A DNA stretch of 64,000 nucleotides from JAXLYE01 sp046351595 (lineage in GTDB: Bacteria > Myxococcota_A > Polyangia > Palsa-1104 > JAEUJZ01). Location: assembly GCA_046351595.1 (NCBI GenBank), contig JAXLYE010000004.1, positions 947,156-1,011,155 on the forward strand, in the 5' to 3' direction. Positions 47,937 to 56,781 of this stretch are shown in pieces. Positions within the stretch are counted from its first letter, which is position 1. Each line of letters starts with the position of its first letter. Below the pieces are notes generated by a model. The model saw only the letters and a program-made list of their open reading frames with translations, was not told the origin of the DNA and made no database searches. Both the position numbers and the translations under genes were made by a program.

Positions 47937-49355
47937 ATGAATCCACGGTCCGTGTCTCTACTCGCCAGGCGGGTCGCCGGGTCACCGGGCGCGACGGCTC
48001 GTCCTCGTCTCGTCGCGCGACCGGCGGGGCGCCGCGATGGGTGCCTCTCTTCCGTCGGTGCACGGGCCAGCGGCGGCCTGGTCAGGCTTGGACTGTTCAG
48101 CCTCGACCTGGCCAGACTCGGTGTTGCCAGGCTCGGACTGTTCGGGCTCGGACTGTTCGGGCTCGGCCTGCCCGCCGTCGCCGCGGCCGCGGTCTGCAAG
48201 GTGCCCGAGATGGCGCACCCGACGATCCAGAAGGCCGTCGATGATGCGGCGTGCAGCGAGGTGGTGCTGGGCGCCCAGGTCTACAGCGAGCAGGTGTCCA
48301 TCGGCCGCTCGGGGGTGACGGTGCGCGGTGCCGGCCCCGGGCGGACCGTCCTGCGCAGCCCGATGCGCCGCACCCGCTCGACGGTCACGGCCAGCTACCT
48401 GCCCAACTTCACCTACGTCGTGCAGGTCAAGCCCGACGCCGAGGCAACGCTCGCCGACCTCTCGATCGACGGCAACGGCGACGCCAGCTGCACCGAGCGC
48501 TACTTCGGCCTGCGCGCGCACAACGCCGCGGTCACGCTGCAGAGCGTGGTCGTCGAGAACGTGCGCGGCACGACCGCCAACCTGGGCTGCAACGCCAACG
48601 TCTTCGCCGTCGCCGCGACCGCGGACGCCGGGCGCAGCGCGTCGCTGGCCATCGAGCAGGGCACGGTGCGCGGCTTCCAGGCCGCGGGCGTCCTGGTCTA
48701 CGGCGCCGGCGCCAGCGGCTCGATCAAGAACTCCATCGTGCGCGGCGTCGGGGCGCAGGACAAGGTGGCGCAGACCGGCATCTGGTTCCGCAACAGCGCC
48801 GCCGGCGCCGTCGACCGCACCACGCTCAGCGACCTGCGCTTCACCGGCGACCCGTGCAAGGGCGTCGGCACCGGCCTTTCGTCGTACAACGCCGGCCGCG
48901 TCTTCTTCACCGCCAACGTGCTGCGCCTCATCGACCGCGGCATCTGGCTGCGCCAGAACCGTACCGACCAGGTGGTCACCGAGAACCGCCTGGTCAGCGT
49001 GCTCGCCGGCATCCTCAGCCAGAGCAACAGCGCCGGCAAGGTGCGCATCAGCAAGAACGGCATCGCCGAGGTCCAGCGCAGCACCGCCCCCACCGTCGAC
49101 ACCTGCTTCGCCGAGAGCGGCGACGGCGTCGCGGTGAAGTCCGAGAAGTCGACCTCGCTGGTCGGCAACTCCGTCGCCGGCAGCGCGCGCGCCGGCATTG
49201 AGCTCCTGGCCGGCAGCGACTCCGTCGCGGTCGAGCAGAACCAGGCGACGCGCTCCAGCCGCTACGACATCGAGGACCACGGGACCGGCAGCCGCCTGTC
49301 CCTGAACCTGTGCAAGACCAGCTCGCCTGCCGGCCTCTGCACCGGCAAGCCCTGA
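47937..49355 (+). CDS. secreted right-handed parallel beta-helix protein
   Basis: The ATG at 47937 has AAGGAG 6 nt upstream and gives 472 residues. The signal region is long, with a run of LGLF-type repeats encoded by degenerate tandem DNA repeats. The mature part has parallel-beta-helix rungs (HPTIQKAVDDAACSEVVLGA, VTVRGAGPGRTVLRS, ENRLVSVLAGILSQSNSAGK), as in pectate-lyase-like and NosD-like proteins. No catalytic residues could be assigned. It is probably a surface carbohydrate-binding or carbohydrate-modifying protein. Confidence 0.8.
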   Translation: MNPRSVSLLARRVAGSPGATARPRLVARPAGRRDGCLSSVGARASGGLVRLGLFSLDLARLGVARLGLFGLGLFGLGLPAVAAAAVCKVPEMAHPTIQKAVDDAACSEVVLGAQVYSEQVSIGRSGVTVRGAGPGRTVLRSPMRRTRSTVTASYLPNFTYVVQVKPDAEATLADLSIDGNGDASCTERYFGLRAHNAAVTLQSVVVENVRGTTANLGCNANVFAVAATADAGRSASLAIEQGTVRGFQAAGVLVYGAGASGSIKNSIVRGVGAQDKVAQTGIWFRNSAAGAVDRTTLSDLRFTGDPCKGVGTGLSSYNAGRVFFTANVLRLIDRGIWLRQNRTDQVVTENRLVSVLAGILSQSNSAGKVRISKNGIAEVQRSTAPTVDTCFAESGDGVAVKSEKSTSLVGNSVAGSARAGIELLAGSDSVAVEQNQATRSSRYDIEDHGTGSRLSLNLCKTSSPAGLCTGKP

Positions 49356-49689
49356 GCCAGGCCGACAGCCATGCGACGGCGGTGTGACGGCGAGGCGGCG
49401 AGGCGACGACAGGGCCGCGGCCGATCCGCAGGTCCCCGCCCGTCCGCCCGAGCGCCCGCCCGTCCGCACAAGCCCCCGACGACCGCCGATGGACGCGGAC
49501 AGACCGTCGCTGACAGCCGCTGGCGCGTGCCGTGCGGGTTGCGCGCCGCCAGAAAAAGTTGAAGACAGGTGGAAGACCGCTGCGAGCTGCGTTACGCGTC
49601 GGCCTCGCCTTCGCCTCGCCCTTTGGTGGGACCGCGGGGCGCTGCGCGAGCCGGGCAGACGCTGCGCTCCGCCGGGCTTGTGCCAAACG

Positions 49690-49728
49690 CCAACGCCGAA
49701 CGCCAACACCGAACACCAACACCGAACA
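49690..49728. repeat. 13-bp tandem array, three units
   Basis: CCAACGCCGAACG is followed by CCAACACCGAACA twice; a partial unit precedes. Confidence 0.85.
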
Positions 49729-49857
49729 GAAACAGGGACAGCATCTGTCCGATGGTCTTGAGAACGCCGGAGCCCTGAGCGAAGCGAAGCGGAGTCCGTC
49801 TGGGACCTGCCCCGGAAGCAAAAAAACGACCGCTCCTTAAGAAGTGTTGAGAAGGCG

Positions 49858-49883
49858 AAAAACGACCGCACGAGCTGCGGTCG
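49858..49883 (-). terminator. terminator-like hairpin facing leftward
   Basis: CGACCGCA (49863-49870) pairs perfectly with TGCGGTCG (49876-49883). On the minus strand the stem is followed by TTTTT. No minus-strand gene lies upstream of it. Confidence 0.55.
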
Positions 49884-49957
49884 AGGTGGTAATCTAGGGC
49901 GCCAGTCGACTGTCGCTGGACATTACCGCCTCGGGAGTACGCTCGCGGAGCTTGATG

Positions 49958-51721
49958 ATGAGTAACGGACGCCACTTTAACCCCCCGACTCCGGCCTATC
50001 GCCCTGTCGACCCGTTCGCGCCCTTTGTCCCGCGCTCCGCTGAGCGCATCCCCTCCTGCGAGGTGACCACGCCGCTGCCTTCGAAGCCGCGCCCGGTGCG
50101 TGTCGACACCAGCACCCAGGGCCAGGCTCCGAGCGGGGCTACGACTCCCGGCCAGAAGGCGGAAGGGCCGGTCGCGCCGATGGCCAAGCCGCGCACGCCG
50201 ACCCTGCCTGCGGGCTCGGCGCCGCTGAAGTCGCCGGCCCCGGCGCACGCCGGCGCAGCCCCCGCCCCCCGCCCGAGCGCACCGACCAGCCCCGCCAGCA
50301 AGCCCGAGGCGCGCAGGCCCATCGAAACCAAGCCTGCCGAGAGCAAGCCCGCCGAGAGCAAGACCGCCGAGGCCCCGGCCGGACAGCCGGTCGAGAGCCG
50401 TGGCCCGGCCGCGGCACCGGTGCGGGGCGCGGCTCCGCCGGTCAGCGGGAAGGCCGCGTCCGAGGCTGTGGCGGCCCCGACCGGCAAGCGCGCGCCCGAG
50501 GCCGCCGCGGTCGGAAAGGCTGCACCGGTCCGCGCTGAGGCGGGCAAGGCTGTGGTCGGCAAGGCCGCGGTCGAGCCCGCGAGCGTTGCGGCGCCCGCGA
50601 CCGCAGAGCGAGACGATAAGGGCGCGGCCCGGTCGGGCAGCAAGCTGCCCAAGGAACCGGCCGCCGAGCCTGTTACGACCAAACCTTCCGCCCAGAACGT
50701 CGAGAAGGTTGCCGAGAAGAAGGCCGACAAGAAGGCCGCGACCGAGCCCCCGGCCAAGGCGCCCGAGACCAAGGTCGAAGGCAAGGCGTCCGCCCCCGGC
50801 AAGGCGGCCCCCAGCAAGGCCAGCTCGAGCGGCAAGGCGGGCAAGGTCGAGCCGGCGGCTCCCGAGGAGGTCCTCGAGGCGGAGGGCGAGCCCGCTGCCA
50901 AGCGTACGCGCAAGGCGGCCGAGGCCGAAGAGCCCGCGGCCCGGGCCGACAAGGACAAGCCGAGCAAGGCCTCGGCCCGGCCCGAGAAGGCCGAGTCCAA
51001 GCACGCGCCTGTGAGCGACGAGCCCGAGCTCGACGAGGCCGAGGACGGCGAGGAAGAGGCGCCGGTGTCGCGCAAGAGCCGCCGGGCCGCGCTCGCCGCA
51101 GCGGTCGAAGACCGCGCCGCCCGGGCCGAGGGCAAGGGCCCAGGCAAGGCCGAGTCCAAGGCCAGCCCGACCGTCGCCGGCAAGGCGGCGGCCGAGAAGG
51201 CCTCGGCCAAGTCCTCGAAGGCCGAGAAGCCTGAGAAGGCCGAGAAGCTCGAGAAGGCGTCCGCTGCGTCGAGCAAGCCCGAGACCGCGTCCGCCAAGAG
51301 CCGCCCGGCTGCGGAAAAGCTCAGCGCTCCCGAGAAGGCAGCGTCCAGCAAGAGCTCGTCCAAGTCGTCCCCGGCCAAGGCCGAGCCCCGCGCCGAGTCG
51401 AAGACCGAGACGAAAGCCGAGGCCAAGTCCGAGCCGAAGGTCGAGGCCAAGCCCGAGAAGGCCGAGAAGCCTGAGAAGGCCGAGAAGCCCGAGAAGCCCG
51501 AGAAGCCCGAGAAGCCCGAGAAGGGTGAAAAGAAGTCTGGGGCCTCGAAGAAGGGCGGCGCCAACCTGACGCTGGGCCCGGGCGAAGAGCTGCGCACCTG
51601 CGAGTGGGAAAAGTGCGGCAAGCGCTTTGTCGTCAAGGCCGGTGGCCGTACGTCGGTGCGGCGGTTCTGCTCCGGCACCTGCCGCGGTCGCGCCAGCGAG
51701 GCGCGCACGGGCAAGCGCTAG
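49958..51721 (+). CDS. large disordered Lys/Ala/Glu/Pro-rich protein with C-terminal zinc-knuckle motif
   Basis: The 587-residue product is low-complexity over about 540 residues: PAESK, GKA, AEK and finally EKPEKPEKP repeats, with charges of both signs. The last 50 residues are ordered and contain four Cys (CEWEKC and CSGTC, with RRF between). This resembles the CGNR-type or a treble-clef-like zinc knuckle. The ATG at 49958 has GGAG 7 nt upstream; ATG 49955 and TTG 49952 are alternatives. Nucleic-acid binding is inferred from the knuckle and basic tail RGRASEARTGKR. I do not know a described protein of this layout. Confidence 0.8.
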   Translation: MSNGRHFNPPTPAYRPVDPFAPFVPRSAERIPSCEVTTPLPSKPRPVRVDTSTQGQAPSGATTPGQKAEGPVAPMAKPRTPTLPAGSAPLKSPAPAHAGAAPAPRPSAPTSPASKPEARRPIETKPAESKPAESKTAEAPAGQPVESRGPAAAPVRGAAPPVSGKAASEAVAAPTGKRAPEAAAVGKAAPVRAEAGKAVVGKAAVEPASVAAPATAERDDKGAARSGSKLPKEPAAEPVTTKPSAQNVEKVAEKKADKKAATEPPAKAPETKVEGKASAPGKAAPSKASSSGKAGKVEPAAPEEVLEAEGEPAAKRTRKAAEAEEPAARADKDKPSKASARPEKAESKHAPVSDEPELDEAEDGEEEAPVSRKSRRAALAAAVEDRAARAEGKGPGKAESKASPTVAGKAAAEKASAKSSKAEKPEKAEKLEKASAASSKPETASAKSRPAAEKLSAPEKAASSKSSSKSSPAKAEPRAESKTETKAEAKSEPKVEAKPEKAEKPEKAEKPEKPEKPEKPEKGEKKSGASKKGGANLTLGPGEELRTCEWEKCGKRFVVKAGGRTSVRRFCSGTCRGRASEARTGKR

Positions 51722-52156
51722 GCCCCTCACGCGCTCTCTCTCTGCGCAGCCGCGCAGCCGCTACGGCTCGTAGTCACCGACGGGCCCGGCCTCTTCCCCT
51801 CGACTCCTGCCGACGTATCAACAGTCCGTAACCTGGCTGGTGTCGGCCCGTTCTATCGCTGCGTTTTATCGGCCCGTTCGTCGGCCCGTTTCAACGGCCC
51901 GTTTCAACGGCCCGTTTCAACGGCCCGTTTCAACGGAACGATCCGCACCGCCGAGCGCCAGAGCGTCTGCGGCCGCTTGCGGGGTCGCCTTGCGGCTGCG
52001 GCACGACTGGGTTCGGCGCTGCTCATCGTATGGCGTCGTGCCAATGCAGCGGGCGGGGCAGGGCGCCAGGCCCGGCGACCGCGTTCCGATCTGGGACCGA
52101 CGCTGCCCAAATCGAGTGGCTTGCCGAAAGGAGCGAAAAAGCGATACGATACTGTC
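51722..52156. other. 435-bp gene-free stretch upstream of the phosphodiesterase gene
   Basis: It holds a 13-bp tandem array and no clear gene. AAGGAG occurs at 52128-52133 but is 24 nt from the chosen start. Confidence 0.5.
51882..51933. repeat. 13-bp tandem array, four perfect units
   Basis: CGGCCCGTTTCAA is repeated four times without change, with degenerate copies of CGGCCCGTT before it. Confidence 0.92.
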
Positions 52157-53173
52157 GTGAGTAAAAGGCGCCGCTACTTTCGTTCCATCACCGTCAGCGC
52201 GCTCGGGCTGGGCGTGGTGGCGGGCGGGTGGTCGCTGGCGCTGCCTCACGGCTCCCGACCGGCTCAGGCCGCCGCGGCTGTCCACGGCGAGCTCGCGCCC
52301 ACCGGGCCCGTGATCGCCGCCGCGGCTCCCGCCTTGGCTCCCGCTCTGATCCCGGCCGCGGGGGCGCAGGTCCCGCAGGTCCGCCACGTCGTCGTAATCA
52401 GCGAGGACGGCATGCGCCCCGAGCTGATCTACCAGCAGCAGAGCCGCATGCAGTGGCACGAGCAGCTCTACCGCAACGGCGCGTACTCGTGGAAGGCGCG
52501 GACCATCCGCACGGCGTCGACGCTGCCGTCGCACGCCTCGATGCTCTCGGGCGTCGACGTCAACCTGCACAAGCTGACCTGGAACAACTGGCGCCCGGCC
52601 AAGGGCTACATCCACGCCCCGACGGTCTTCCACACCGCCGAGGAGCACGGTCTGAAGACGGCGGCGTTCGTCGGCAAGTTCAAGCTGCGCCACATCCTGC
52701 CGGCCGGCACCGTCGACGTCTTCGAGCGTCCGGGCTACTACTGCAAGAAGGTCAGCGACGAGGCCGCGCGCCACATCGAGCGCGAGAAGCCGACCCTGAC
52801 GTTCGTGCACTTCTCGGATCCCGACGAGGCCGGCCACTCACGCGGCTGGATGTCCGAGAGCCAGAAGCGCGCGGCGCTGGCCGCCGATGCTTGCCTTGGG
52901 ACCATCTACCGCGCCCTCGAGCGGGCCGGCATCCTCGATGAGACGCTGGTCATCGTCTCGGCCGATCACGGCGGCCACAACCACAACCACTCCGGCGCGC
53001 TCGCCTCGGACCGCGAGATCCCCTGGATCGCAGCCGGTCCGCGGGTGCGCCGCGGCTACAACATCCGCTCGTCCGTCTCGACGATGGACACCGCGGCGAC
53101 GGTGCTCGCGGCGCTCGGCCTGCGCCCGAACACCAAGCTCACCGGCAAGCCGGTCACCGAGATTTTTCAGTAG
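52157..53173 (+). CDS. secreted type I phosphodiesterase/alkaline-phosphatase-fold hydrolase
   Basis: The fold is shown by VVVISEDGMRPE (metal site), TASTLPSHASMLSG (nucleophile region), HFSDPDEAGHSRG and VSADHGGHNHNH, all with the metal-binding Asp and His residues of the nucleotide pyrophosphatase/phosphodiesterase family. The GTG at 52157 gives 338 residues beginning SKRRRYFRSITVSALGLG, a plausible twin-arginine signal. The start is uncertain; an ATG at 51977 would add 60 Arg/Ala-rich residues. The substrate is unknown. Confidence 0.83.
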   Translation: MSKRRRYFRSITVSALGLGVVAGGWSLALPHGSRPAQAAAAVHGELAPTGPVIAAAAPALAPALIPAAGAQVPQVRHVVVISEDGMRPELIYQQQSRMQWHEQLYRNGAYSWKARTIRTASTLPSHASMLSGVDVNLHKLTWNNWRPAKGYIHAPTVFHTAEEHGLKTAAFVGKFKLRHILPAGTVDVFERPGYYCKKVSDEAARHIEREKPTLTFVHFSDPDEAGHSRGWMSESQKRAALAADACLGTIYRALERAGILDETLVIVSADHGGHNHNHSGALASDREIPWIAAGPRVRRGYNIRSSVSTMDTAATVLAALGLRPNTKLTGKPVTEIFQ

Positions 53174-53247
53174 AGCTCGGGCCGTAGAGCTCGGGGCGTA
53201 GCAACCGGGCCGCGGGCCCCGCGGTCGGGGGTCCGCCGTGCTCGCCG

Positions 53248-53976
53248 CTACAGCGCCAGCCACACCAGGAACTCCATGTACTTCCCGGTCAGCCACGTGA
53301 ACGGCAGCATGATGTAGCCGAGCGGGCTCAGCCCGCCGCCCATCGACGGCAACAGGACCAGCGCCAGGAACACGAAGGCGCCGTAGCGCATCAGGAAGTC
53401 GCGCAGCCCCGCCAGGCCGCTCGGCAGGTACTCCAGGAACGAGCGCCCGTCGAGCGGCGGCACCGGCAGCAGGTTGAAGAACATCAGCCCCAGGTTCAGC
53501 CGGACCAGGTACTGGCAGACCAGGAAGAACCCCTCGCCGCCGAGCCGCAGGCGGATGCCGACCACCAGCACCACGGACACGAGCAGCGCCAAGAGCAGGT
53601 TCATCGCCGGCCCCGCCACCGACACCATCAGCCGGATGGTCCGCATGTGGAAGCGCCGCGTCAGGTAGCGCGGGTGCCCGGTCCACTCGACCGGCTTGCC
53701 CCAGCCGAGCGGCACGCCGACGCCCAGGGCCATCAGCGCCGGCAGCAGCACGGTGCCGACCAGGTCGATGTGCGCCAGCGGGTTCAGCGTCACGCGTCCC
53801 TGCTGCCGCGGCAGCGGGTCGCCGAGCCGGTCCGCGACGTAGGCGTGCCCGAACTCGTGCACGGCCACGCACAGGATCAGCGCGATCACGCTGAGGAACA
53901 CCACGCCGAGGTGCGCGGGCGTGAAAGCCGCCAGCATCGGCAAGACACTGCTTCCTAAGAGAATCACCGACTGCAC
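53248..53976 (-). CDS. site-2-type membrane metalloprotease (M50 family)
   Basis: The 242-residue protein has six or so membrane helices. The zinc motif HEFGH is in the first helix pair (ILCVAVHEFGHAYVADRLGD), and the second metal motif NLLPVPPLDGRSF lies near residue 165. This is the short cytosol-type M50 family, close to YwhC/SREBP-like proteases, without a PDZ domain. It cleaves substrates within the membrane. The GTG at 53976 is chosen because an additional hydrophobic start follows; ATG 53937 is the alternative. Confidence 0.87.
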   Translation of the reverse strand: MQSVILLGSSVLPMLAAFTPAHLGVVFLSVIALILCVAVHEFGHAYVADRLGDPLPRQQGRVTLNPLAHIDLVGTVLLPALMALGVGVPLGWGKPVEWTGHPRYLTRRFHMRTIRLMVSVAGPAMNLLLALLVSVVLVVGIRLRLGGEGFFLVCQYLVRLNLGLMFFNLLPVPPLDGRSFLEYLPSGLAGLRDFLMRYGAFVFLALVLLPSMGGGLSPLGYIMLPFTWLTGKYMEFLVWLAL

Positions 53977-54026
53977 GTCCGGAGTATCGCCGCTCGCCCG
54001 CCGTCGGTCAAACCGCGGCGGCGGTG

Positions 54027-55820
54027 TCAGGGCCGCTCGTCCGTCGAGCCGGCGGCGTCGGCGACCGGCTCGGCGACCGGCTCGACGACCGGCACCTCGC
54101 CGCGGGCCCCGGGCGGCGGCAGCGCGGCGGTGCTGTCCGACAAAGGCGGCAGCGGCGGCAGCGGGGCGCCGACGACCGGGGTGTGCCCGCGCGAGCGCTT
54201 GCCGTCGCGCCGCCGCCCGCGCCGCCGGGTCCGCGAGACGCTGCGGTACTCGCTGAACGAGCGGACCAGCGCGCCCGCGGCGAGCCACAGGCACAGCACG
54301 GTCACGGTCCAGCCGAGCTGCGTCGGCCAGCGGATCCCGAGCGCGCCGATCCCGATCATCAGCAGCGCCAGCACCAGCGACACCGTCCACGCCGTGCGCT
54401 CGAGGCGGCGGCGCAGCGCGACCCCGAGCACCGCGGCGCCGGCCCGCACGACCGCGGCGTGCGCCCGGTCGGACACCGGGGTCACCGGCGCCGGGCGCGG
54501 CTGCCCGGGCGACGAGGTCGGCGGCCGGCTGACCGACCCGCGCGCCTGCGCCGCGGCCAGTACCTCGGGCGTGCTCGGGACCTCGCCGCGGCGGATGCGA
54601 CCGCGCAGGCGCTGCGGCCGCAGCTCGAGCTCGCGCGAGGTCGCCAGGTCCGCCAGGAACATCTGCTCCATGGCCGCGCCCACGCCCTCGTCTTCGATGA
54701 GCACGTCGAGCTCCCAGTTGGTCAGCAGGCTGGCCAGGTTCAGGTTCGACGAGCCGACGCGGCAGAATCGGCCGTCGACGACCATGGTCTTTGCGTGCAG
54801 CATCGGGCCGTCCCACTCGAACATGCGCACGCCGGCCTCCAGGAGGCCGAAGTAGCCCGCGCGCCCCAGCCACGCCACCCACGGCAGATCCGAGCGCCCC
54901 GGCAGCAGCACCCGCACGTCGACGCCGTCGCGCGCCGCCGCGATCAGCGCCTCGTACATCGTCGGCGGCGTCAGGAAGTACGCGTCCGTGATCCAGATCC
55001 GCTCGGCGGCGCTGGCCAAAAGCACCTGCGTCAGCCGGAAGATGCGCGACCGCCCCGGCAGCCCCGAAACCACCCGTACCGGCGCGCCCGAGCAGGCGCT
55101 GCCCTCGTGGATCTCGGCGCCCAAGAGCGGCGGCGGCGCGTCCGGCAGCTCGTAGGCCGGCTCGAGCAGGCGGTGCGGCAGCCCGGCCCCGGCCTGCGAC
55201 CACGTCTCGTCGAACGAGCGACAGAGCTCGGCCGCAGCCGGCCCGCAGATGCGCACCGCGGTGTCGCGCCAGGGCGGCACGCCGTGCTCGGGATCGCCGG
55301 CCCAGGCGTCGCCAATGCACAGGCCGCCGACGTGGCCGAGGACGCCGTCGATGCACAGGACCTTGCGGTGGTTGCGCTTGAGCCCGGCCAGCGGGTCGAT
55401 CAGCCGCATCGGCCGGAACACGCGCACCTTGACGCCGCCGTTGCGCAGGCGCAGCCACAGCTTGCGGCTGGTGCCCAGGCAGCCGAGCCAGTCGTAGAGC
55501 AGGCAGACCTCGACCTCGGCCTGCGCCCGCTCGATCAGCGCGTCGGCGATGGTGTTCCCGATGCGATCGTCGCGGAAGATGTAGTTCTCGAGCAGGACGA
55601 AGCGGCGGGCTGCGGCGATGTCGGCGAGCCACGCGCTGAACACCGCCGGCCCGTCGCGCAGCAGCATCACGGTGTTGCCGTCGATGCGCGGTGCCTCGCC
55701 GGCGCGGCCGAGCGCGCGGTCGATCAGGCGGCTGCCCGACGAGCCCGCGAGCGGCGGCGCGTGGGTCCCGCCGCTAGACGGGCCCGGCGCTGCCATGTCG
55801 TGTGCGCCGCGATCTCGCAT
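54027..55820 (-). CDS. cardiolipin-synthase-like phospholipase D family enzyme with C-terminal membrane helices
   Basis: Two HKD sites are intact: LKRNHRKVLCIDG (about residue 150) and MLHAKTMVVDG (about 345), each with the following Gly/Ser-Asn line (VGGLCIGD; VGSSNLNLASL). These make up the active site that transfers phosphatidyl groups. Classical cardiolipin synthases have N-terminal membrane helices. Here two helices lie at the C-terminus (WTVSLVLALLMIGIGALGI and WTVTVLCLWLAAGALV), followed by a basic stretch and a Pro-rich tail. Cardiolipin synthesis is the best guess. Confidence 0.85.
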   Translation of the reverse strand: MRDRGAHDMAAPGPSSGGTHAPPLAGSSGSRLIDRALGRAGEAPRIDGNTVMLLRDGPAVFSAWLADIAAARRFVLLENYIFRDDRIGNTIADALIERAQAEVEVCLLYDWLGCLGTSRKLWLRLRNGGVKVRVFRPMRLIDPLAGLKRNHRKVLCIDGVLGHVGGLCIGDAWAGDPEHGVPPWRDTAVRICGPAAAELCRSFDETWSQAGAGLPHRLLEPAYELPDAPPPLLGAEIHEGSACSGAPVRVVSGLPGRSRIFRLTQVLLASAAERIWITDAYFLTPPTMYEALIAAARDGVDVRVLLPGRSDLPWVAWLGRAGYFGLLEAGVRMFEWDGPMLHAKTMVVDGRFCRVGSSNLNLASLLTNWELDVLIEDEGVGAAMEQMFLADLATSRELELRPQRLRGRIRRGEVPSTPEVLAAAQARGSVSRPPTSSPGQPRPAPVTPVSDRAHAAVVRAGAAVLGVALRRRLERTAWTVSLVLALLMIGIGALGIRWPTQLGWTVTVLCLWLAAGALVRSFSEYRSVSRTRRRGRRRDGKRSRGHTPVVGAPLPPLPPLSDSTAALPPPGARGEVPVVEPVAEPVADAAGSTDERP

Positions 55821-55916
55821 CCTCCGTCGAGTGTTGCACGTCCGGCGGTGCCAGCGTCAAGCGCGTGCGGTGCTGACGGCCACGCAGCGGCGCCGTGGCA
55901 TGGCCGCGACGTAGCC

Positions 55917-56609
55917 TCAGCGAAGATCGATGATCGGCCAGTCATACGACTGCGCCACCAGCCGCAGCCGCAGGTCCGGGTTCACCACCGTCGGTCGGCC
56001 GACCGCGGCCAGCATCGGATAGTCCGAGTAGCTGTCCGTATAGGCCCACGAGCGCATCAGGTCCACGCCGTGCTGCGTCGCGAAGTCGCGCATGATGTTG
56101 GCCTTGTTCGCGCCGCCGACGAACGGCGGCCGCAGCTGGCCCGTCGCGTAGCCCTTGCTGAACTCCAGCCGGTTCGCGATCACCTCTTCGATGCCGAGGT
56201 AGCGCGCCAGCGGCGCGACGGTGAAGTCGAGGCCGCCCGAGACCAGCACCTGGCGCACGCCGGCCCGCTTGCTCTCGGCGATGAGGTCGATGGCGCCCGG
56301 GTAGATGCTGGGGCGGATGACCTCCTCGAACAGGTCCTCGGCGAGGATGATCAGGCGGTCCTCGGACTGCCCGGCGTAGTAGCGATAGAAGAACTCGTTG
56401 AACAGCTTGCGCGACAGCTTGTCGGCAGCGACGAAAAACGGGATCGAGACCGCGGTCTGCAGGCCCTTGACCAGCGAGCGCACGGGGCTCGGCTGGTTGA
56501 GCGCGTAGTAGGCGAAGGAGTGGACGATGTTCGTCTTGATCAGCGTCCCGTCGACGTCATAGAACGCGGCCGACGTGGCGAAGCGGTTTCCGACCATGGG
56601 GCGGAACAT
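55917..56609 (-). CDS. HAD-IB family phosphatase
   Basis: The 230-residue protein shows the HAD motifs: AFYDVDGTLIKTN (nucleophile and acid Asp), VLVSGGLDF (motif II), the lysine in GGANKANIMRDF, and YTDSYSDYPML (motif IV). It belongs to the SerB-like HAD-IB group, often connected with phospholipid or phosphoserine metabolism. It sits next to the phospholipase D family gene on the same strand, 96 bp away, so a lipid phosphate substrate is plausible. Confidence 0.85.
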   Translation of the reverse strand: MFRPMVGNRFATSAAFYDVDGTLIKTNIVHSFAYYALNQPSPVRSLVKGLQTAVSIPFFVAADKLSRKLFNEFFYRYYAGQSEDRLIILAEDLFEEVIRPSIYPGAIDLIAESKRAGVRQVLVSGGLDFTVAPLARYLGIEEVIANRLEFSKGYATGQLRPPFVGGANKANIMRDFATQHGVDLMRSWAYTDSYSDYPMLAAVGRPTVVNPDLRLRLVAQSYDWPIIDLR

Positions 56610-56781
56610 ATCTCACGCCCCGGCCCCGCACGCCACAGCAAACTGCGGCGCGGTGTGCGCCCGCCGCGCGGGCAGGCGGCCAGCCGGGTCGTCGCGCCCA
56701 ACCCCGCCGACGCACACCGGAAGCCGGCGCGGCGCACGACACCGCTTGATCTCGCTGGCCGACGCGAAGAGAGTAGGGGCC

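Larger units (their letters stand above)
49356..49957. other. 602-bp gene-free stretch with repeats and a hairpin
   Basis: No convincing gene was found. It contains a 13-bp tandem array, the duplicated sequence AAAAACGACCGC (ends at 49833 and 49869) and a minus-strand terminator-like hairpin. The last 50 bp should hold the promoter of the next gene. Confidence 0.6.

Noticed and set aside
49592..51730. 712-residue minus-strand frame opposite the disordered Lys/Ala protein
   Set aside because: It is Leu/Gly/Arg-rich and results from the repetitive codons of the plus-strand gene; the plus strand has the ribosome-binding site and the cysteine knuckle.
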